From Poriferisodalis sp965116715 (GTDB lineage Bacteria; Actinomycetota; Acidimicrobiia; Acidimicrobiales; Poriferisodalaceae): 64,000 nucleotides of DNA. How positions within the stretch are numbered: position 1 is the first letter of the stretch; each line of letters begins with the position of its first letter. Location: the NCBI GenBank assembly GCA_965116715.1, contig OZ220724.1, positions 3,224,001 through 3,288,000 of the forward strand, in the 5' to 3' direction. This document shows positions 51,539-62,979 of this stretch, one piece after another. The notes under the pieces were generated by a model, which saw only the letters and a program-made list of their open reading frames with translations, searched no databases and was not told where the DNA came from. The position numbers and the translations under genes were made by a program.

Positions 51539-52708
51539 ATGAATAGACGAATCGCGCCGATATCTCGGCGGTCTGCGCTGCGACTCGGCGGCGTGCTGAT
51601 GGCGATCGCGTTGGTGGCTGCAGCGTGCGGCTCTGACGACGGCAGTGATCAGGACGTAGACGGCGACGAGCCGGCGGCGACAACCGAAGCCGAAGCTGTG
51701 GCCGAAGAACCGGCAACCGAAGTCGAGATGACGCAGGACACCGGCGACCTGCTCGCGATTGTCCAAGACCGCGGCACCCTCAACTGCGGCGTCAGCGGTT
51801 CGGCCGTGGCCTTCTCGGAGACCCAGCCCGATGGCAGCACGACCGGCTTCGACGCCGACTACTGCCGTGCAGTAGCCGCAGCGATCCTGGGCGATGCCGA
51901 TGCGGTCAACTTCGTGCCGCTCACCGCAGCCGAGCGCTTCACCTCGCTGGAAGCCGGCGACATCGACCTGCTGGTGCGCAACACCACCTGGACCCAGAGC
52001 CGCGACACCGACCTGGTGCTCGACTTCGGGCCCACCACCTACTACGACGGCCAGCAGATCATGGCCCGCGCTGACGACGGCTTCTCGGGCACGTCGACCG
52101 TGTCGGATCTCGATGGCGCCACGGTGTGCACCAACGCCGGCACCACCACCGAGAAGAACATCGCCGATGCTGCCGATGCGGCCGGCATTGAGATCACCCT
52201 GTCCACCTTCGAGGACTTCGACATCGTCACCGAGAACTTCATCTCCGGTGCCTGCGATGCGGTGACCACCGACGGCTCTGCGCTTGTCGGCCGCAAGGTC
52301 AAGCAGGAGGGCGACCAGAACTGGGTGATCTTCCCGCCGACGCCGATCTCGAAGGAGCCGCTGGGGCCGGTCTACCCGCAGAACCAGTCGAACTTCGGCG
52401 ACGTCGTGAACTGGACGGTGTACGCCACGATCATCGCTGATGAGAAGGGCATCACCTCGGCCAACATCGACTCGATGATGGGCAGTGGCGACCTCGATGC
52501 CGAGGCCGTCCGCATGCTCGGCGGCGAAGGCGAGCTGCAGACCAAGATGGGCCTGTCGGCCGACGCCTTCTACAACGTGATCAGCCAGGTCGGCAACTAC
52601 GACGAGATCTACACCCGCAACCTCGGCCCCGTGGGCCTGAGCCGTGACGGCTCGGCGAACGCGCGCTGGACTGCGGGCGGTCTCATCTACGCACCGCCTG
52701 CTCGCTGA
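51539..52708 (+). CDS. aapJ: Polar amino acid ABC transporter substrate-binding lipoprotein
   Basis: 389 residues. ATG 51539 was chosen over 51521 and 51530 because the GGAGGGA at 51523-51529 then has the right spacing. The signal has twin arginines (SRRSALRLGG) and a lipobox VAAACG near residue 28, so Tat export and lipid anchoring are likely. An acidic linker follows, then AapJ-like sequence (DLLAIVQDRGTLNCGVSG; ETQPDGSTTGFDADYCRAVAAA). It binds L-amino acids for the transporter downstream, but a strong hairpin separates it from the permease genes. Confidence 0.88.
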   Translation: MNRRIAPISRRSALRLGGVLMAIALVAAACGSDDGSDQDVDGDEPAATTEAEAVAEEPATEVEMTQDTGDLLAIVQDRGTLNCGVSGSAVAFSETQPDGSTTGFDADYCRAVAAAILGDADAVNFVPLTAAERFTSLEAGDIDLLVRNTTWTQSRDTDLVLDFGPTTYYDGQQIMARADDGFSGTSTVSDLDGATVCTNAGTTTEKNIADAADAAGIEITLSTFEDFDIVTENFISGACDAVTTDGSALVGRKVKQEGDQNWVIFPPTPISKEPLGPVYPQNQSNFGDVVNWTVYATIIADEKGITSANIDSMMGSGDLDAEAVRMLGGEGELQTKMGLSADAFYNVISQVGNYDEIYTRNLGPVGLSRDGSANARWTAGGLIYAPPAR

Positions 52709-52770
52709 TCGCATGCCTGCCGGCTGGGTGCGCCCCGGTCCGGCAGGCGAGTGATCACAGCTCACTGCAA

Positions 52771-52800
52771 CGGCCCCCGACCCGACCGGGTCGGGGGCCG
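52771..52800 (+). terminator. GC-rich hairpin between substrate-binding and permease genes
   Basis: CGGCCCCCGACCCG (52771-52784) and CGGGTCGGGGGCCG (52787-52800) form a perfect 14-bp stem around AC. No T-run follows. It may terminate most transcripts after the binding-protein gene or protect its mRNA end, giving more binding protein than permease. Confidence 0.6.
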
Positions 52801-52898
52801 TCGCGCGCCCCGGTGCGGGAAGTCGAGCTGTGCATGTCTCTGCATGTCTCAATGCAATAGCCCGATGCACGCGACCTCGTCGCGTAGGGTGACGTGCG

Positions 52899-54443
52899 GT
52901 GAGCGACCCCCGAGCACCGGACCGTGACGCGTCCCTGAGCACGCTGGGAACCCGTCCGCCGTTCTACCGGGACGCGACGGTGGTGCGCTGGATCGCGCAG
53001 GTCGGCACGCTCGTTCTCGTCTTGGCGGCCTTGTGGTTCCTTGCCACCGAGGCGGGGGACAGCCTGCGAGCCCGCGGCGCGAACATCGACTTCGACTTCA
53101 TCTCCGATCACATCGGCATCAAGGTCGGCTGGGGGATTGACACCAACCCCGACTCGGGCGGCCGGGCGCTCTGGGTCGGCATGGTGAACACCATCCGCAT
53201 GGCCGCCGCAGGCATCGCGCTCGCCTCCGTCATCGGTGTCCTGGTGGGCCTGGCCCGGCTGTCCTCCAACTGGCCGCTGCGACGCCTCGCGGGCGTGTAT
53301 GTGGAGGCGCTGCGAAACATCCCGCTGCTGGTGCAGATCCTGGTGTATGCCGCTGTGCTGGCATCGCTCCCGAACGTTTCGTTCGACATGGGGCCGATCT
53401 CGGGTTGGGTTCACCTCTCCAACAAGGGCCTGTCGATCCCGCGCGTCTTCGTCGCCGACGGCTTCTACCAATGGGCCGTCGTGGTGCTGATCGGCGGCGC
53501 CATTGCGCGCGCCGTCTTCAAGCGGCTGGCGGCGAAACGCGAGCAGACCGGGACACAAACCAATGCCGGCGCATGGGCGACCGGCATCGTTGCAGCCTTC
53601 GCCATCGTGGGGTGGTGGGTGCACCCCGTCTTCGGTTGGCTGGGGGGCATCTTCGGCGGCCTGTCGGACGCGGTCGGCTCGATCCCGCAGGGCGTAGTGC
53701 AGCTCGTCGCCGCGCTGGCCGCAGCGGGGGTGGCAGTGTGGTGGATACGCCGCTTCCTCGCGCAACACCGCACGCCGGCGGGTCTCGTGCGCCTCACCGA
53801 CGACGATTGGTTCCGCATGATCTTCGCCGTCGCAGGAGCGGCGATCGTCGTGCTCTTCGTGACTGTGCTGTGGCCCGGACTGTCGAGCTGGATCGTCAAT
53901 TCATCGAGCGACGGCCTCGGCGTGCTGGCAGACAAGTTCGGCAATGGACGGACCGGTGCGCCGATCGATGCCATGCGGCCCGACATCGTGCAGCCGGGCA
54001 ACTTCCCCAACTACGGGCCAGCTGGTTTGAACTTGCCCATCGGCTTCGCCGCCGTCTACTTCGGCGTCGTGTTCTACACCGCAGCGTTCATCGCCGAGAT
54101 CGTTCGCGGCGGCATCTTGGCAGTGCCCAAGGGCCAGAGCGAGGCGGCACAGGCGGTGGGCCTGCGGCGCTCGACAGCGCTGCGACGGGTGATCCTGCCC
54201 CAGGCCCTGCGGGTGATTCTGCCGCCCGTCGGTAACCAGTACCTGAACCTCACCAAGAACACGTCGCTGGCCATCGCCGTGGGTTACAGCGATCTCGTTC
54301 AGATCGGCCAGACCGTCTATAACCAGACCGGCAAGACACTGCAGGTCATGGCGGTCTGGATGCTGTTCTACCTCGCCTGCTCGCTGACGATCTCCGCCGT
54401 CGTCAATTTCTTCAATATCCGGCTGCGGATCGTGGAGCGTTGA
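52899..54443 (+). CDS. aapQ: Amino acid ABC transporter permease (AapQ-like), enlarged
   Basis: 514 residues from GTG 52899. The N-terminal helix is followed by the His/Glu-type permease start (GMVNTIRMAAAGIALASVIGVLVGLARLS; EALRNIPLLVQI). The EAA loop near residue 415 reads GQSEAAQAVGLRRSTALRRVILPQALRVILPP. Between them lies an insert of about 170 residues with several extra hydrophobic segments, making it longer than the usual 400. It would be one half of the membrane channel with the next gene. Confidence 0.87.
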   Translation: MSDPRAPDRDASLSTLGTRPPFYRDATVVRWIAQVGTLVLVLAALWFLATEAGDSLRARGANIDFDFISDHIGIKVGWGIDTNPDSGGRALWVGMVNTIRMAAAGIALASVIGVLVGLARLSSNWPLRRLAGVYVEALRNIPLLVQILVYAAVLASLPNVSFDMGPISGWVHLSNKGLSIPRVFVADGFYQWAVVVLIGGAIARAVFKRLAAKREQTGTQTNAGAWATGIVAAFAIVGWWVHPVFGWLGGIFGGLSDAVGSIPQGVVQLVAALAAAGVAVWWIRRFLAQHRTPAGLVRLTDDDWFRMIFAVAGAAIVVLFVTVLWPGLSSWIVNSSSDGLGVLADKFGNGRTGAPIDAMRPDIVQPGNFPNYGPAGLNLPIGFAAVYFGVVFYTAAFIAEIVRGGILAVPKGQSEAAQAVGLRRSTALRRVILPQALRVILPPVGNQYLNLTKNTSLAIAVGYSDLVQIGQTVYNQTGKTLQVMAVWMLFYLACSLTISAVVNFFNIRLRIVER

Positions 54444-54444
54444 C

Positions 54445-56454
54445 GTGACCGATCCGATGCCGCCCGCTGCACCGACCGCTCTCGCGGCTGAGCCCGTGGG
54501 TCCCGCGGCGAGCCCGCCCGACCGGCCCAGCCTGCCGCCCGGTCGTTGGATCCGCGAGAACCTCTTCCCCAACGCTCGCAACTCGATTCTGACCGTCTTC
54601 GCGATCCTCGTTGCGCTGTTCACCTACCGGGGATTGCTGAACTTCATGTTCAGCGAGGAGCGCTCGTGGATTGCGGTACGCACCAATCTGCGGCTCATGT
54701 TCACGCAGGCCTATCCCGAGCACCAGTACATCCGCGTGTGGGTGACGGTCGGGCTCGTCGTGGTGCTCGCGGGCCTGAGTGCCGGCATCTGGGCCCGCTG
54801 GGACGGCGTGACCCTGAAGCGACTGATGGGCTGGCTGATGTCGGGAGGCGGCCTCGTTGCCGTCGGTGTGCTGATACGCGAACCGAGCGTGCTCACCGAC
54901 GCAGCAGGGGAGACGGTGCGCGATGACGCCGGCGAGCTAGTGCGCGAGTCGTTCGCAGCCGCGATGGCGGATCGATGGGTGTGGTGGGCCGTCGCGCTCG
55001 TACTGTTCGGGCTTGGTCTGGCGCTGTGGCTGCGCTTCGATGATTTGGCCCGCCGCACGAGCGAGATCCCCGTCGCCTGGCTCGTGTTCGGCTTGCCTGG
55101 GCTGCTGGTGGCGTCCACCTGGGTGATTCGCTACGGGCACTACGCATTCGCCGACGGCGAATTCATCGCCGAACCTGGACAGCTCGTGGCGATGAGCACG
55201 AGGGTGCCGTGGACGGTCATGTGGCTGTTGCTGATCGGCTGCTTTGGGATCGGCCGAGTCGCACGCAGCCGTGCTATTGCCTCATCGCAAGCAGTTCCCG
55301 ACGCGGCTGATGATGACGAAGGAGCCGAAGACCAAGCGGCTCCGGAACTGCCCCGGGATGCCCTGACCAAGACCCGAGCGATCGTCAATCTGGCATGGGT
55401 GCTGAGCCCCTTCTTCCTCTACTGGGTGGTCATGCGCGATCCCGAGATCGACTACGCCCACGTGTTCTCCACGATGCTGCCGATGGGTCTGGCCTTCGGC
55501 GTGCTGGGCTCGGCAGTGCTGTGGTGGTTGACGCGCAGCGACGCCGGCGAGGTGGGGCGCCTGGCGGCGATCGGCCTGCTGTTGTTGGCCGCATTTCACT
55601 GGGTGGCGGCGTTCTTCGGCTGGTACTCGATGCTGCAGGTGGCGCGCATCGCCTTCCTGCTCCTCGCGGTCGCTGGGATACTGGCGCCGAACTTCGCCGG
55701 CGTGGCCGCCCAGCGGCGCAGGCTGGTGGGGGCGTGGCTGTTCGTGGTGCTGCTGGTCTTCTATGGCGCAACCGTCATCAATGCGCCGTCGACTATCGAG
55801 ACACCGACAGACATGTTCATAGGCGGGTTCAGCGTCACGCTGCTGGTCTCGGTGCTGACGATCATGCTGTCGTTCCCGATCGGGGTGCTGCTGGCACTGG
55901 CCCGGACCTCGCGCCAGCCGATCTTCCGGGTGCTCTCCACGGTCTACATCGAGGTGATCCGCGGCGTCCCGCTGATCACGCTGCTGCTGTTCTTCTCCGG
56001 CGTATTGCCGCTGTTCCTGCCCGACGGCATGGAGATCGCCGAGTTGGCCGCGGCGATCCTGGGTTACACGCTGTTCTCCGCCGCGTATCTGGCCGAGAAC
56101 GTGCGCGGTGGCTTGCAGTCGATCCGCCGCGGGCAGTACGAAGCGGCCGATGCCGTCGGCCTGACCACCACCCAGCGCACGGGCTTCATCGTGCTGCCCC
56201 AGTCCTTGCGGGTATCCATCCCGCCTCTGGTGGGTCAGGTGATCGCCACGTTCAAGGAGACTTCGCTGCTCGCCATCATCGGGCTGTTCGACTTCCTGCG
56301 GATGGCCAATTCGGTGGTACCGAACCAGTCGCAGTTCCTGGGGGTGCGGCGCGAGGGGCTGCTGTTCATCTCGGTTGTGTACTGGGTGGTGGCGTTCGCG
56401 ATGTCGAAGTACAGCCAGCGGCTCGAGCAACGTGTGGGATTGGGCCAGCGATGA
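54445..56454 (+). CDS. aapM: Amino acid ABC transporter permease (AapM-like), enlarged
   Basis: 669 residues from GTG 54445, one base after the aapQ stop. The C-terminal 220 residues are the permease module, with FRVLSTVYIEVIRGVPLITLLLFFSG and the EAA loop YEAADAVGLTTTQRTGFIVLPQSLRVSIPP. The first 440 residues hold about eight more hydrophobic helices and an acidic cytosolic stretch (ADDDEGAEDQAAPE near 290). AapM proteins are usually nearer 380 residues, so the N-terminal membrane part is unusually expanded. Confidence 0.87.
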   Translation: MTDPMPPAAPTALAAEPVGPAASPPDRPSLPPGRWIRENLFPNARNSILTVFAILVALFTYRGLLNFMFSEERSWIAVRTNLRLMFTQAYPEHQYIRVWVTVGLVVVLAGLSAGIWARWDGVTLKRLMGWLMSGGGLVAVGVLIREPSVLTDAAGETVRDDAGELVRESFAAAMADRWVWWAVALVLFGLGLALWLRFDDLARRTSEIPVAWLVFGLPGLLVASTWVIRYGHYAFADGEFIAEPGQLVAMSTRVPWTVMWLLLIGCFGIGRVARSRAIASSQAVPDAADDDEGAEDQAAPELPRDALTKTRAIVNLAWVLSPFFLYWVVMRDPEIDYAHVFSTMLPMGLAFGVLGSAVLWWLTRSDAGEVGRLAAIGLLLLAAFHWVAAFFGWYSMLQVARIAFLLLAVAGILAPNFAGVAAQRRRLVGAWLFVVLLVFYGATVINAPSTIETPTDMFIGGFSVTLLVSVLTIMLSFPIGVLLALARTSRQPIFRVLSTVYIEVIRGVPLITLLLFFSGVLPLFLPDGMEIAELAAAILGYTLFSAAYLAENVRGGLQSIRRGQYEAADAVGLTTTQRTGFIVLPQSLRVSIPPLVGQVIATFKETSLLAIIGLFDFLRMANSVVPNQSQFLGVRREGLLFISVVYWVVAFAMSKYSQRLEQRVGLGQR

Positions 56455-56494
56455 GCGGGAACGGCCATTCGTGGCAGACAAGGGAGATCGGATC

Positions 56495-57286
<792 letters not shown>

Positions 57287-57330
57287 TCGGGTCCGCCGCG
57301 AAGGCGGCAGGCCCCTCTGCGACGGGCCCC

Positions 57331-57609
57331 TCAGCCCTTGGGTTCGCCGTAGGGGGCGCCAGCTTGTTCGTAGCACTCCGGGTGGTAGTGCTCAACGCGA
57401 TCCCAGCGGTTCTTCACGTACACGTTGCAGATGATCTGCTCAGCGCGGATGCGTGCTCGGAACTTGATGAGCTCGTCACAGACAGCGCAATAGGCCGAAT
57501 TGCCTGCGTCCACGGTCCGCGACACGGCCCTGCTCTTCCAGCGTTTGCGCTTGGGTGCGGGGGCTTCCGTTGAGATCGAAGATGACGACGCCGAAGTGTC
57601 CGTTGCCAT
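57331..57609 (-). CDS. Small Cys/His protein, possible zinc-binding
   Basis: 92 residues. A Ser/Pro/Lys-rich start (about 30 residues) is followed by CAVCDELIKF near 41-50 and HYHPECYEQAG near 73-83, a C-x2-C ... H-x3-C spacing that could hold zinc. It resembles small zinc-finger modules in layout but I do not recognise the family. It is divergent from the HAD gene across a palindrome-rich spacer. Confidence 0.65.
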   Translation of the reverse strand: MATDTSASSSSISTEAPAPKRKRWKSRAVSRTVDAGNSAYCAVCDELIKFRARIRAEQIICNVYVKNRWDRVEHYHPECYEQAGAPYGEPKG

Positions 57610-57627
57610 GACGGGACCCTAGCGAAC

Positions 57628-57712
57628 GCTCGCGCGCAGTTGGTGGATCTTCGCGCGATGCGCGCGAACTTAGGTACGTTGCGCGCGATTCGGCCACCTG
57701 AATCGCGCGATT
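57628..57712. promoter_or_regulatory. CGCGCGA palindrome cluster between divergent genes
   Basis: The spacer contains TTCGCGCG-ATG-CGCGCGAA (57650-57668), AATCGCGCGATT (57701-57712), and further TGCGCGCGA (57680-57688) and TCGCGCGC (57630-57637) copies. All share TCGCGCGA-like half sites. It lies between the start of the Cys/His protein (57609) and the HAD gene (57761), as expected for a shared operator. Confidence 0.6.
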
Positions 57713-57760
57713 TGCGTGTAATCGCGACGACCGGTCGCCTCGCCGCTAGCGTGCCGGGCC

Positions 57761-58423
57761 GTGTCTGAGGGTCCGTCGTCGGCAGTGAATGCAGTGCTGT
57801 TCGACTTCGGCGGCGTGATTACCGAGAGCCCATTCGAAGCGTTCAATCGCTACGAGGACCGCATCGGCATACCGCGCGACACCATCCGGCAGATCAACGC
57901 CACCAATCCCGACACCAACGCGTGGGCACGACTTGAGCGCAGCGAAGTCAGCGTTGACGAGTTTGCTGAGCTGTTCGAAGCAGAGGCTGCTCATCGGGGT
58001 CACGAGATGTCCGGCTCGCAGGTGCTGGCGTGCCTCAGTGGCGGCCTGCGGCCGCAGATGGTGCGTGCGCTGGAGATCCTCGCAGCGCGCCTGCCAGTGG
58101 GTTGCATCACCAACAACGTGAGAGCGGGCCACGGCGCTGGCATGGCCCGGGATGCGAGCACTGCAGCGGCGATCGCAGAGGTGATGAAGCTGTTCGGCGT
58201 CGTGATCGAATCGTCCGTCGTGGGACTGCGCAAGCCCGATCCGCGGATCTACGAGCTGGCCTGTGCCGAGCTCGGCATCGACCCGACTCGTACGGCGTAC
58301 CTCGACGATCTCGGCATCAACTGCAAGCCGGCTGCGGCGATGGGCATGGCGGCCATCAAGGTGACCGATCCCGATCTGGCCCTGCGCGAGCTGGAAGGGC
58401 TCGTCGGCTTCGAGCTGCGATGA
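57761..58423 (+). CDS. HAD-IA family hydrolase
   Basis: 220 residues from GTG 57761. Motif I is VLFDFGGVITESP near 9-21 (in place of DxDGT), and motifs III/IV are seen as LRKPDPRIYELAC near 155-167 and AYLDDLGINCKPA. The FGGV start is typical of the epoxide hydrolase N-terminal/acyl-CoA dehydrogenase-type HAD group. Phosphatase or phosphonatase-like activity on a small molecule is expected. It is upstream of ettA with a 49-base gap. Confidence 0.85.
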   Translation: MSEGPSSAVNAVLFDFGGVITESPFEAFNRYEDRIGIPRDTIRQINATNPDTNAWARLERSEVSVDEFAELFEAEAAHRGHEMSGSQVLACLSGGLRPQMVRALEILAARLPVGCITNNVRAGHGAGMARDASTAAAIAEVMKLFGVVIESSVVGLRKPDPRIYELACAELGIDPTRTAYLDDLGINCKPAAAMGMAAIKVTDPDLALRELEGLVGFELR

Positions 58424-58472
58424 CCGGCAGCCGGTGATCTGTTGACGGCGATGCACTGATGGCGATGCACTG

Positions 58473-60167
<1,695 letters not shown>

Positions 60168-60191
60168 AGGCGTGCCGTTAGCGTCAGAGGG

Positions 60192-60965
60192 GTGCGGATT
60201 GCCACGTGGAACGTCAACAGCCTGAACGCCCGCCTGGCACGGGTCGACGAGTGGCTCGACTATGCCGAGCCGGACGTGCTGCTGCTGCAAGAGACGAAGA
60301 TGTCCGACGAACAGTTCCCGCACGCGCATTTCGAGGCGCAGGGCTACGCCTCGGTGCACCACGGAGAGGGTCGCTGGAACGGTGTGGCCATCCTGTCGAC
60401 TATCGGGATCGACGACCCGGTCGCAGGTTTCGCCGACGGCCGCGAGCCTGACCCTGACGCACGAATCATCTCGGCCCGCTGCGGCGGCGTCGCCGTGAGC
60501 TCGGTCTACGTGCCCAACGGCCGGGCCGTCGACCACGAGCACTACCACTACAAGCTGGACTGGCTGGGACGCCTGCGCGCTCACCTCGAGGCCACCTGCG
60601 ACCCGGCCGAGCCGGTGCTGGTCGGCGGCGACTTCAACGTGTGCCCCGACGACCGGGATGTGTGGGACCCCGACAACCCCGAGCCACGCACCCACGTCAC
60701 CGACCCGGAGCGCGATGCGGTGGCCGAGGTGTGCGATTGGGGGCTGACCGACATATTCCGCGAGCACTACACCGATGCGGGCCTGTACAGCTGGTGGGAC
60801 TATCGCGACGGCGCGTTCTACAAGCGCCATGGCCTGCGCATCGACCTGCTGCTAGCCACACAGCCGGTGGTTGCTGCCACGCAGTTCTGCCTCATCGACC
60901 GCAACGCTCGCAAGGGAACCAAGCCCTCAGATCACACACCGGTGTTCGCCGATCTCGCTCTGTGA
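60192..60965 (+). CDS. xthA: Exodeoxyribonuclease III
   Basis: 257 residues from GTG 60192. TWNVNSLNARLARV near 4-17, the metal Glu in LLLQETK near 33, GGDFNVCPDDRDVWDP near 142 and RIDLLLAT ... KPSDHTPVFADL at the end are the complete ExoIII set. It repairs abasic sites and 3' blocked ends. It converges with the helicase gene. Confidence 0.94.
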   Translation: MRIATWNVNSLNARLARVDEWLDYAEPDVLLLQETKMSDEQFPHAHFEAQGYASVHHGEGRWNGVAILSTIGIDDPVAGFADGREPDPDARIISARCGGVAVSSVYVPNGRAVDHEHYHYKLDWLGRLRAHLEATCDPAEPVLVGGDFNVCPDDRDVWDPDNPEPRTHVTDPERDAVAEVCDWGLTDIFREHYTDAGLYSWWDYRDGAFYKRHGLRIDLLLATQPVVAATQFCLIDRNARKGTKPSDHTPVFADLAL

Positions 60966-60994
60966 ATCGCCGGTTTCGCAGGTGAGTTCGGCGC

Positions 60995-62914
60995 TCACTG
61001 CTTCCGGGCGGCGTCGAGGGCGGCGCGGGCGGCAGCCACCCGGGAAGCGGCGTCATCAGGTGACAGCGGCGGGGGCTCCTCGGTGGCTGCGGCGATGCGT
61101 TCCAGCCATGGTGATGGGCTGCGAGCGTCGCCCGCTGCACCCCGGCCGGGCCGCTGCCGCGCCCAGGTGAGATGCAGCGTGCGGGTGGCGCGCGAGACGG
61201 CGACGTAGAACAGCCGACGCTCTTCCGGATCGTCGCGGCGCAGGGGCACGAGCCCGTCCTCGACACCGGCGATCACGACGTGGCGCCACTGCAGTCCCTT
61301 CGCGGCATGGAATGTCGCCAGCGCCACGGCGCCATCGCGCTCATCGAAGGGGCGGCCGGCAGAGTCGGCGTCGATCAGGTCGGCGCTGAGCTCGCGATGG
61401 CTGCCCGACAGGGTTCGGACCCAGGTCACGAAACCCTCTCCGGTGGGGCGGCTGTATGGGGAACGGCGGCCGGAAACACCGGATACCTCTGCGAGGAACG
61501 CATCGGCGAGGTCGAGCACCCGTGCCAGCACCGGCTCGTGCTGCTCATCCGGTTCGGCAGCCGGTTCGGCTGCAGGTTCGGCTGACATGGTCTCCGCGCG
61601 CAGATCCCCGACGGCCGCGGAGAAATCTGCTCCGGCTGCTTGCAAGCGTTCCAGCAACTCCCGGACGGCGGGCAGCTCGAGAAACGGGCTGCGCTGGCCG
61701 CTGAGTCGGGAGGGGATGCCGCGGGCATCGAGGGCGGCCGCAATGTCAACGAGCTGGGCGTTCGTGCGCGCGAGCACACCGAACGAATCCCAGCGCACGC
61801 GGCCGATGTGCCGATCGGCGATCCATTGGGCGATCCCGGCGGCCTCGGCCGTAGCGTCGGGGAACGCTGTCACGGTCGGCGCGGGACCGGTCTCGTGCGG
61901 CCGCGCAGGTGCTTGGGCCGCCCCGCCGACATCCGCGCCGTCTGGGTCGTCTCCCGTCGCCATCACTGCCTGTGCTGCGGCGACGAGCGACGGGTGGCTG
62001 CGGTAGTTGAGCTCGAGTCGGATCACGTGAGCGCTGTCGAAGCAGCGGTCGAAGTCCGCGATGTAGCGGCTGTCTGCGCCGTTCCACCCATAGATCGCCT
62101 GGTCGATGTCGCCGACAGCGCAGATGTCGGCATCCCCGCTGCGGACCGCCTCGGGGCCACCGATCCACTCCATCAGGAGATTCCACTGCAGCCGGTTGAG
62201 GTCCTGGAACTCGTCGACGAAGAAGTGTCGGGCAAGCCAGCGCTGTGCTGCGGCGAAGTGCTCGTCGGAGCGCATCAGGCGCGTGCATTCGGCCAGCAGG
62301 TCGTCGAAGTCGAGCAGCCGGCGGCGCGACTTGACCCGCTCGAAGTGGCCGAAGAGCGCCGCGGCTGCTTCCGCGGCTGCCGGCCCGAGTCGGTGTCTCG
62401 CGGGCCCATCGCGATATTCGGCAACCGACAGGTCGCTCGCTTTCGCCCAATCGATCTCGCGTAACGCCGTGGCGACGGTGATCGGCGGCCTCGAGCCGAA
62501 CGAGCGCTGGAGGTGCTCGGACAGCTCGCCGCTGAGAGCGGCCCGGTTCGGCAGGATTTTCCGTTCGGCCCGGCCGTGGTCTGCGTCGTGCTGGCGCACC
62601 TGCGCGAGTGCGATGGCGTGAAACGTGCCGACCGGTCCCATGTCGTCGACGTCCAGCTGCAGCAGCCGCGACCGGAGCTCTCTCGCAGCTCGACGGGTGA
62701 ACGTCACGGCCATGGCGCGTCGCGCCTGCATCGACTCGGTGGCAACCCGCCAGGCGATTCGCTGCGTGAGCACACGGGTCTTGCCGCTTCCCGGACCCGC
62801 CACCACCAGCAGCGCGCCGGCCCCCGAACGCACGGCGGCCCGCTGGGCGGCATCGAGTCCGTCGTCGGCCGGCAATGACTCGCCCGGATCCGCGTCGCTC
62901 CCCGTGTCATTCAC
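60995..62914 (-). CDS. UvrD/Rep-family DNA helicase
   Basis: 639 residues of superfamily 1A. Motif I is VAGPGSGKTRVLTQRI near 37-52, motif II is FFVDEFQDLN near 230, motif IV region LELNYRSHPSLV, and motif V/VI FHAAKGLQWRHVVIAGVEDGLVP and FYVAVSRATRTLHLTW near 540-595. The length and start are similar to actinobacterial UvrD2 without a clear HRDC domain. It is divergent from the next gene. Confidence 0.9.
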   Translation of the reverse strand: MNDTGSDADPGESLPADDGLDAAQRAAVRSGAGALLVVAGPGSGKTRVLTQRIAWRVATESMQARRAMAVTFTRRAARELRSRLLQLDVDDMGPVGTFHAIALAQVRQHDADHGRAERKILPNRAALSGELSEHLQRSFGSRPPITVATALREIDWAKASDLSVAEYRDGPARHRLGPAAAEAAAALFGHFERVKSRRRLLDFDDLLAECTRLMRSDEHFAAAQRWLARHFFVDEFQDLNRLQWNLLMEWIGGPEAVRSGDADICAVGDIDQAIYGWNGADSRYIADFDRCFDSAHVIRLELNYRSHPSLVAAAQAVMATGDDPDGADVGGAAQAPARPHETGPAPTVTAFPDATAEAAGIAQWIADRHIGRVRWDSFGVLARTNAQLVDIAAALDARGIPSRLSGQRSPFLELPAVRELLERLQAAGADFSAAVGDLRAETMSAEPAAEPAAEPDEQHEPVLARVLDLADAFLAEVSGVSGRRSPYSRPTGEGFVTWVRTLSGSHRELSADLIDADSAGRPFDERDGAVALATFHAAKGLQWRHVVIAGVEDGLVPLRRDDPEERRLFYVAVSRATRTLHLTWARQRPGRGAAGDARSPSPWLERIAAATEEPPPLSPDDAASRVAAARAALDAARKQ

Positions 62915-62979
62915 TGCGGCGAACCTAGAGGATGCGCGGATTGGCGGACCTTTCCGCTGGTGCTCATACGCTGCGAGCG

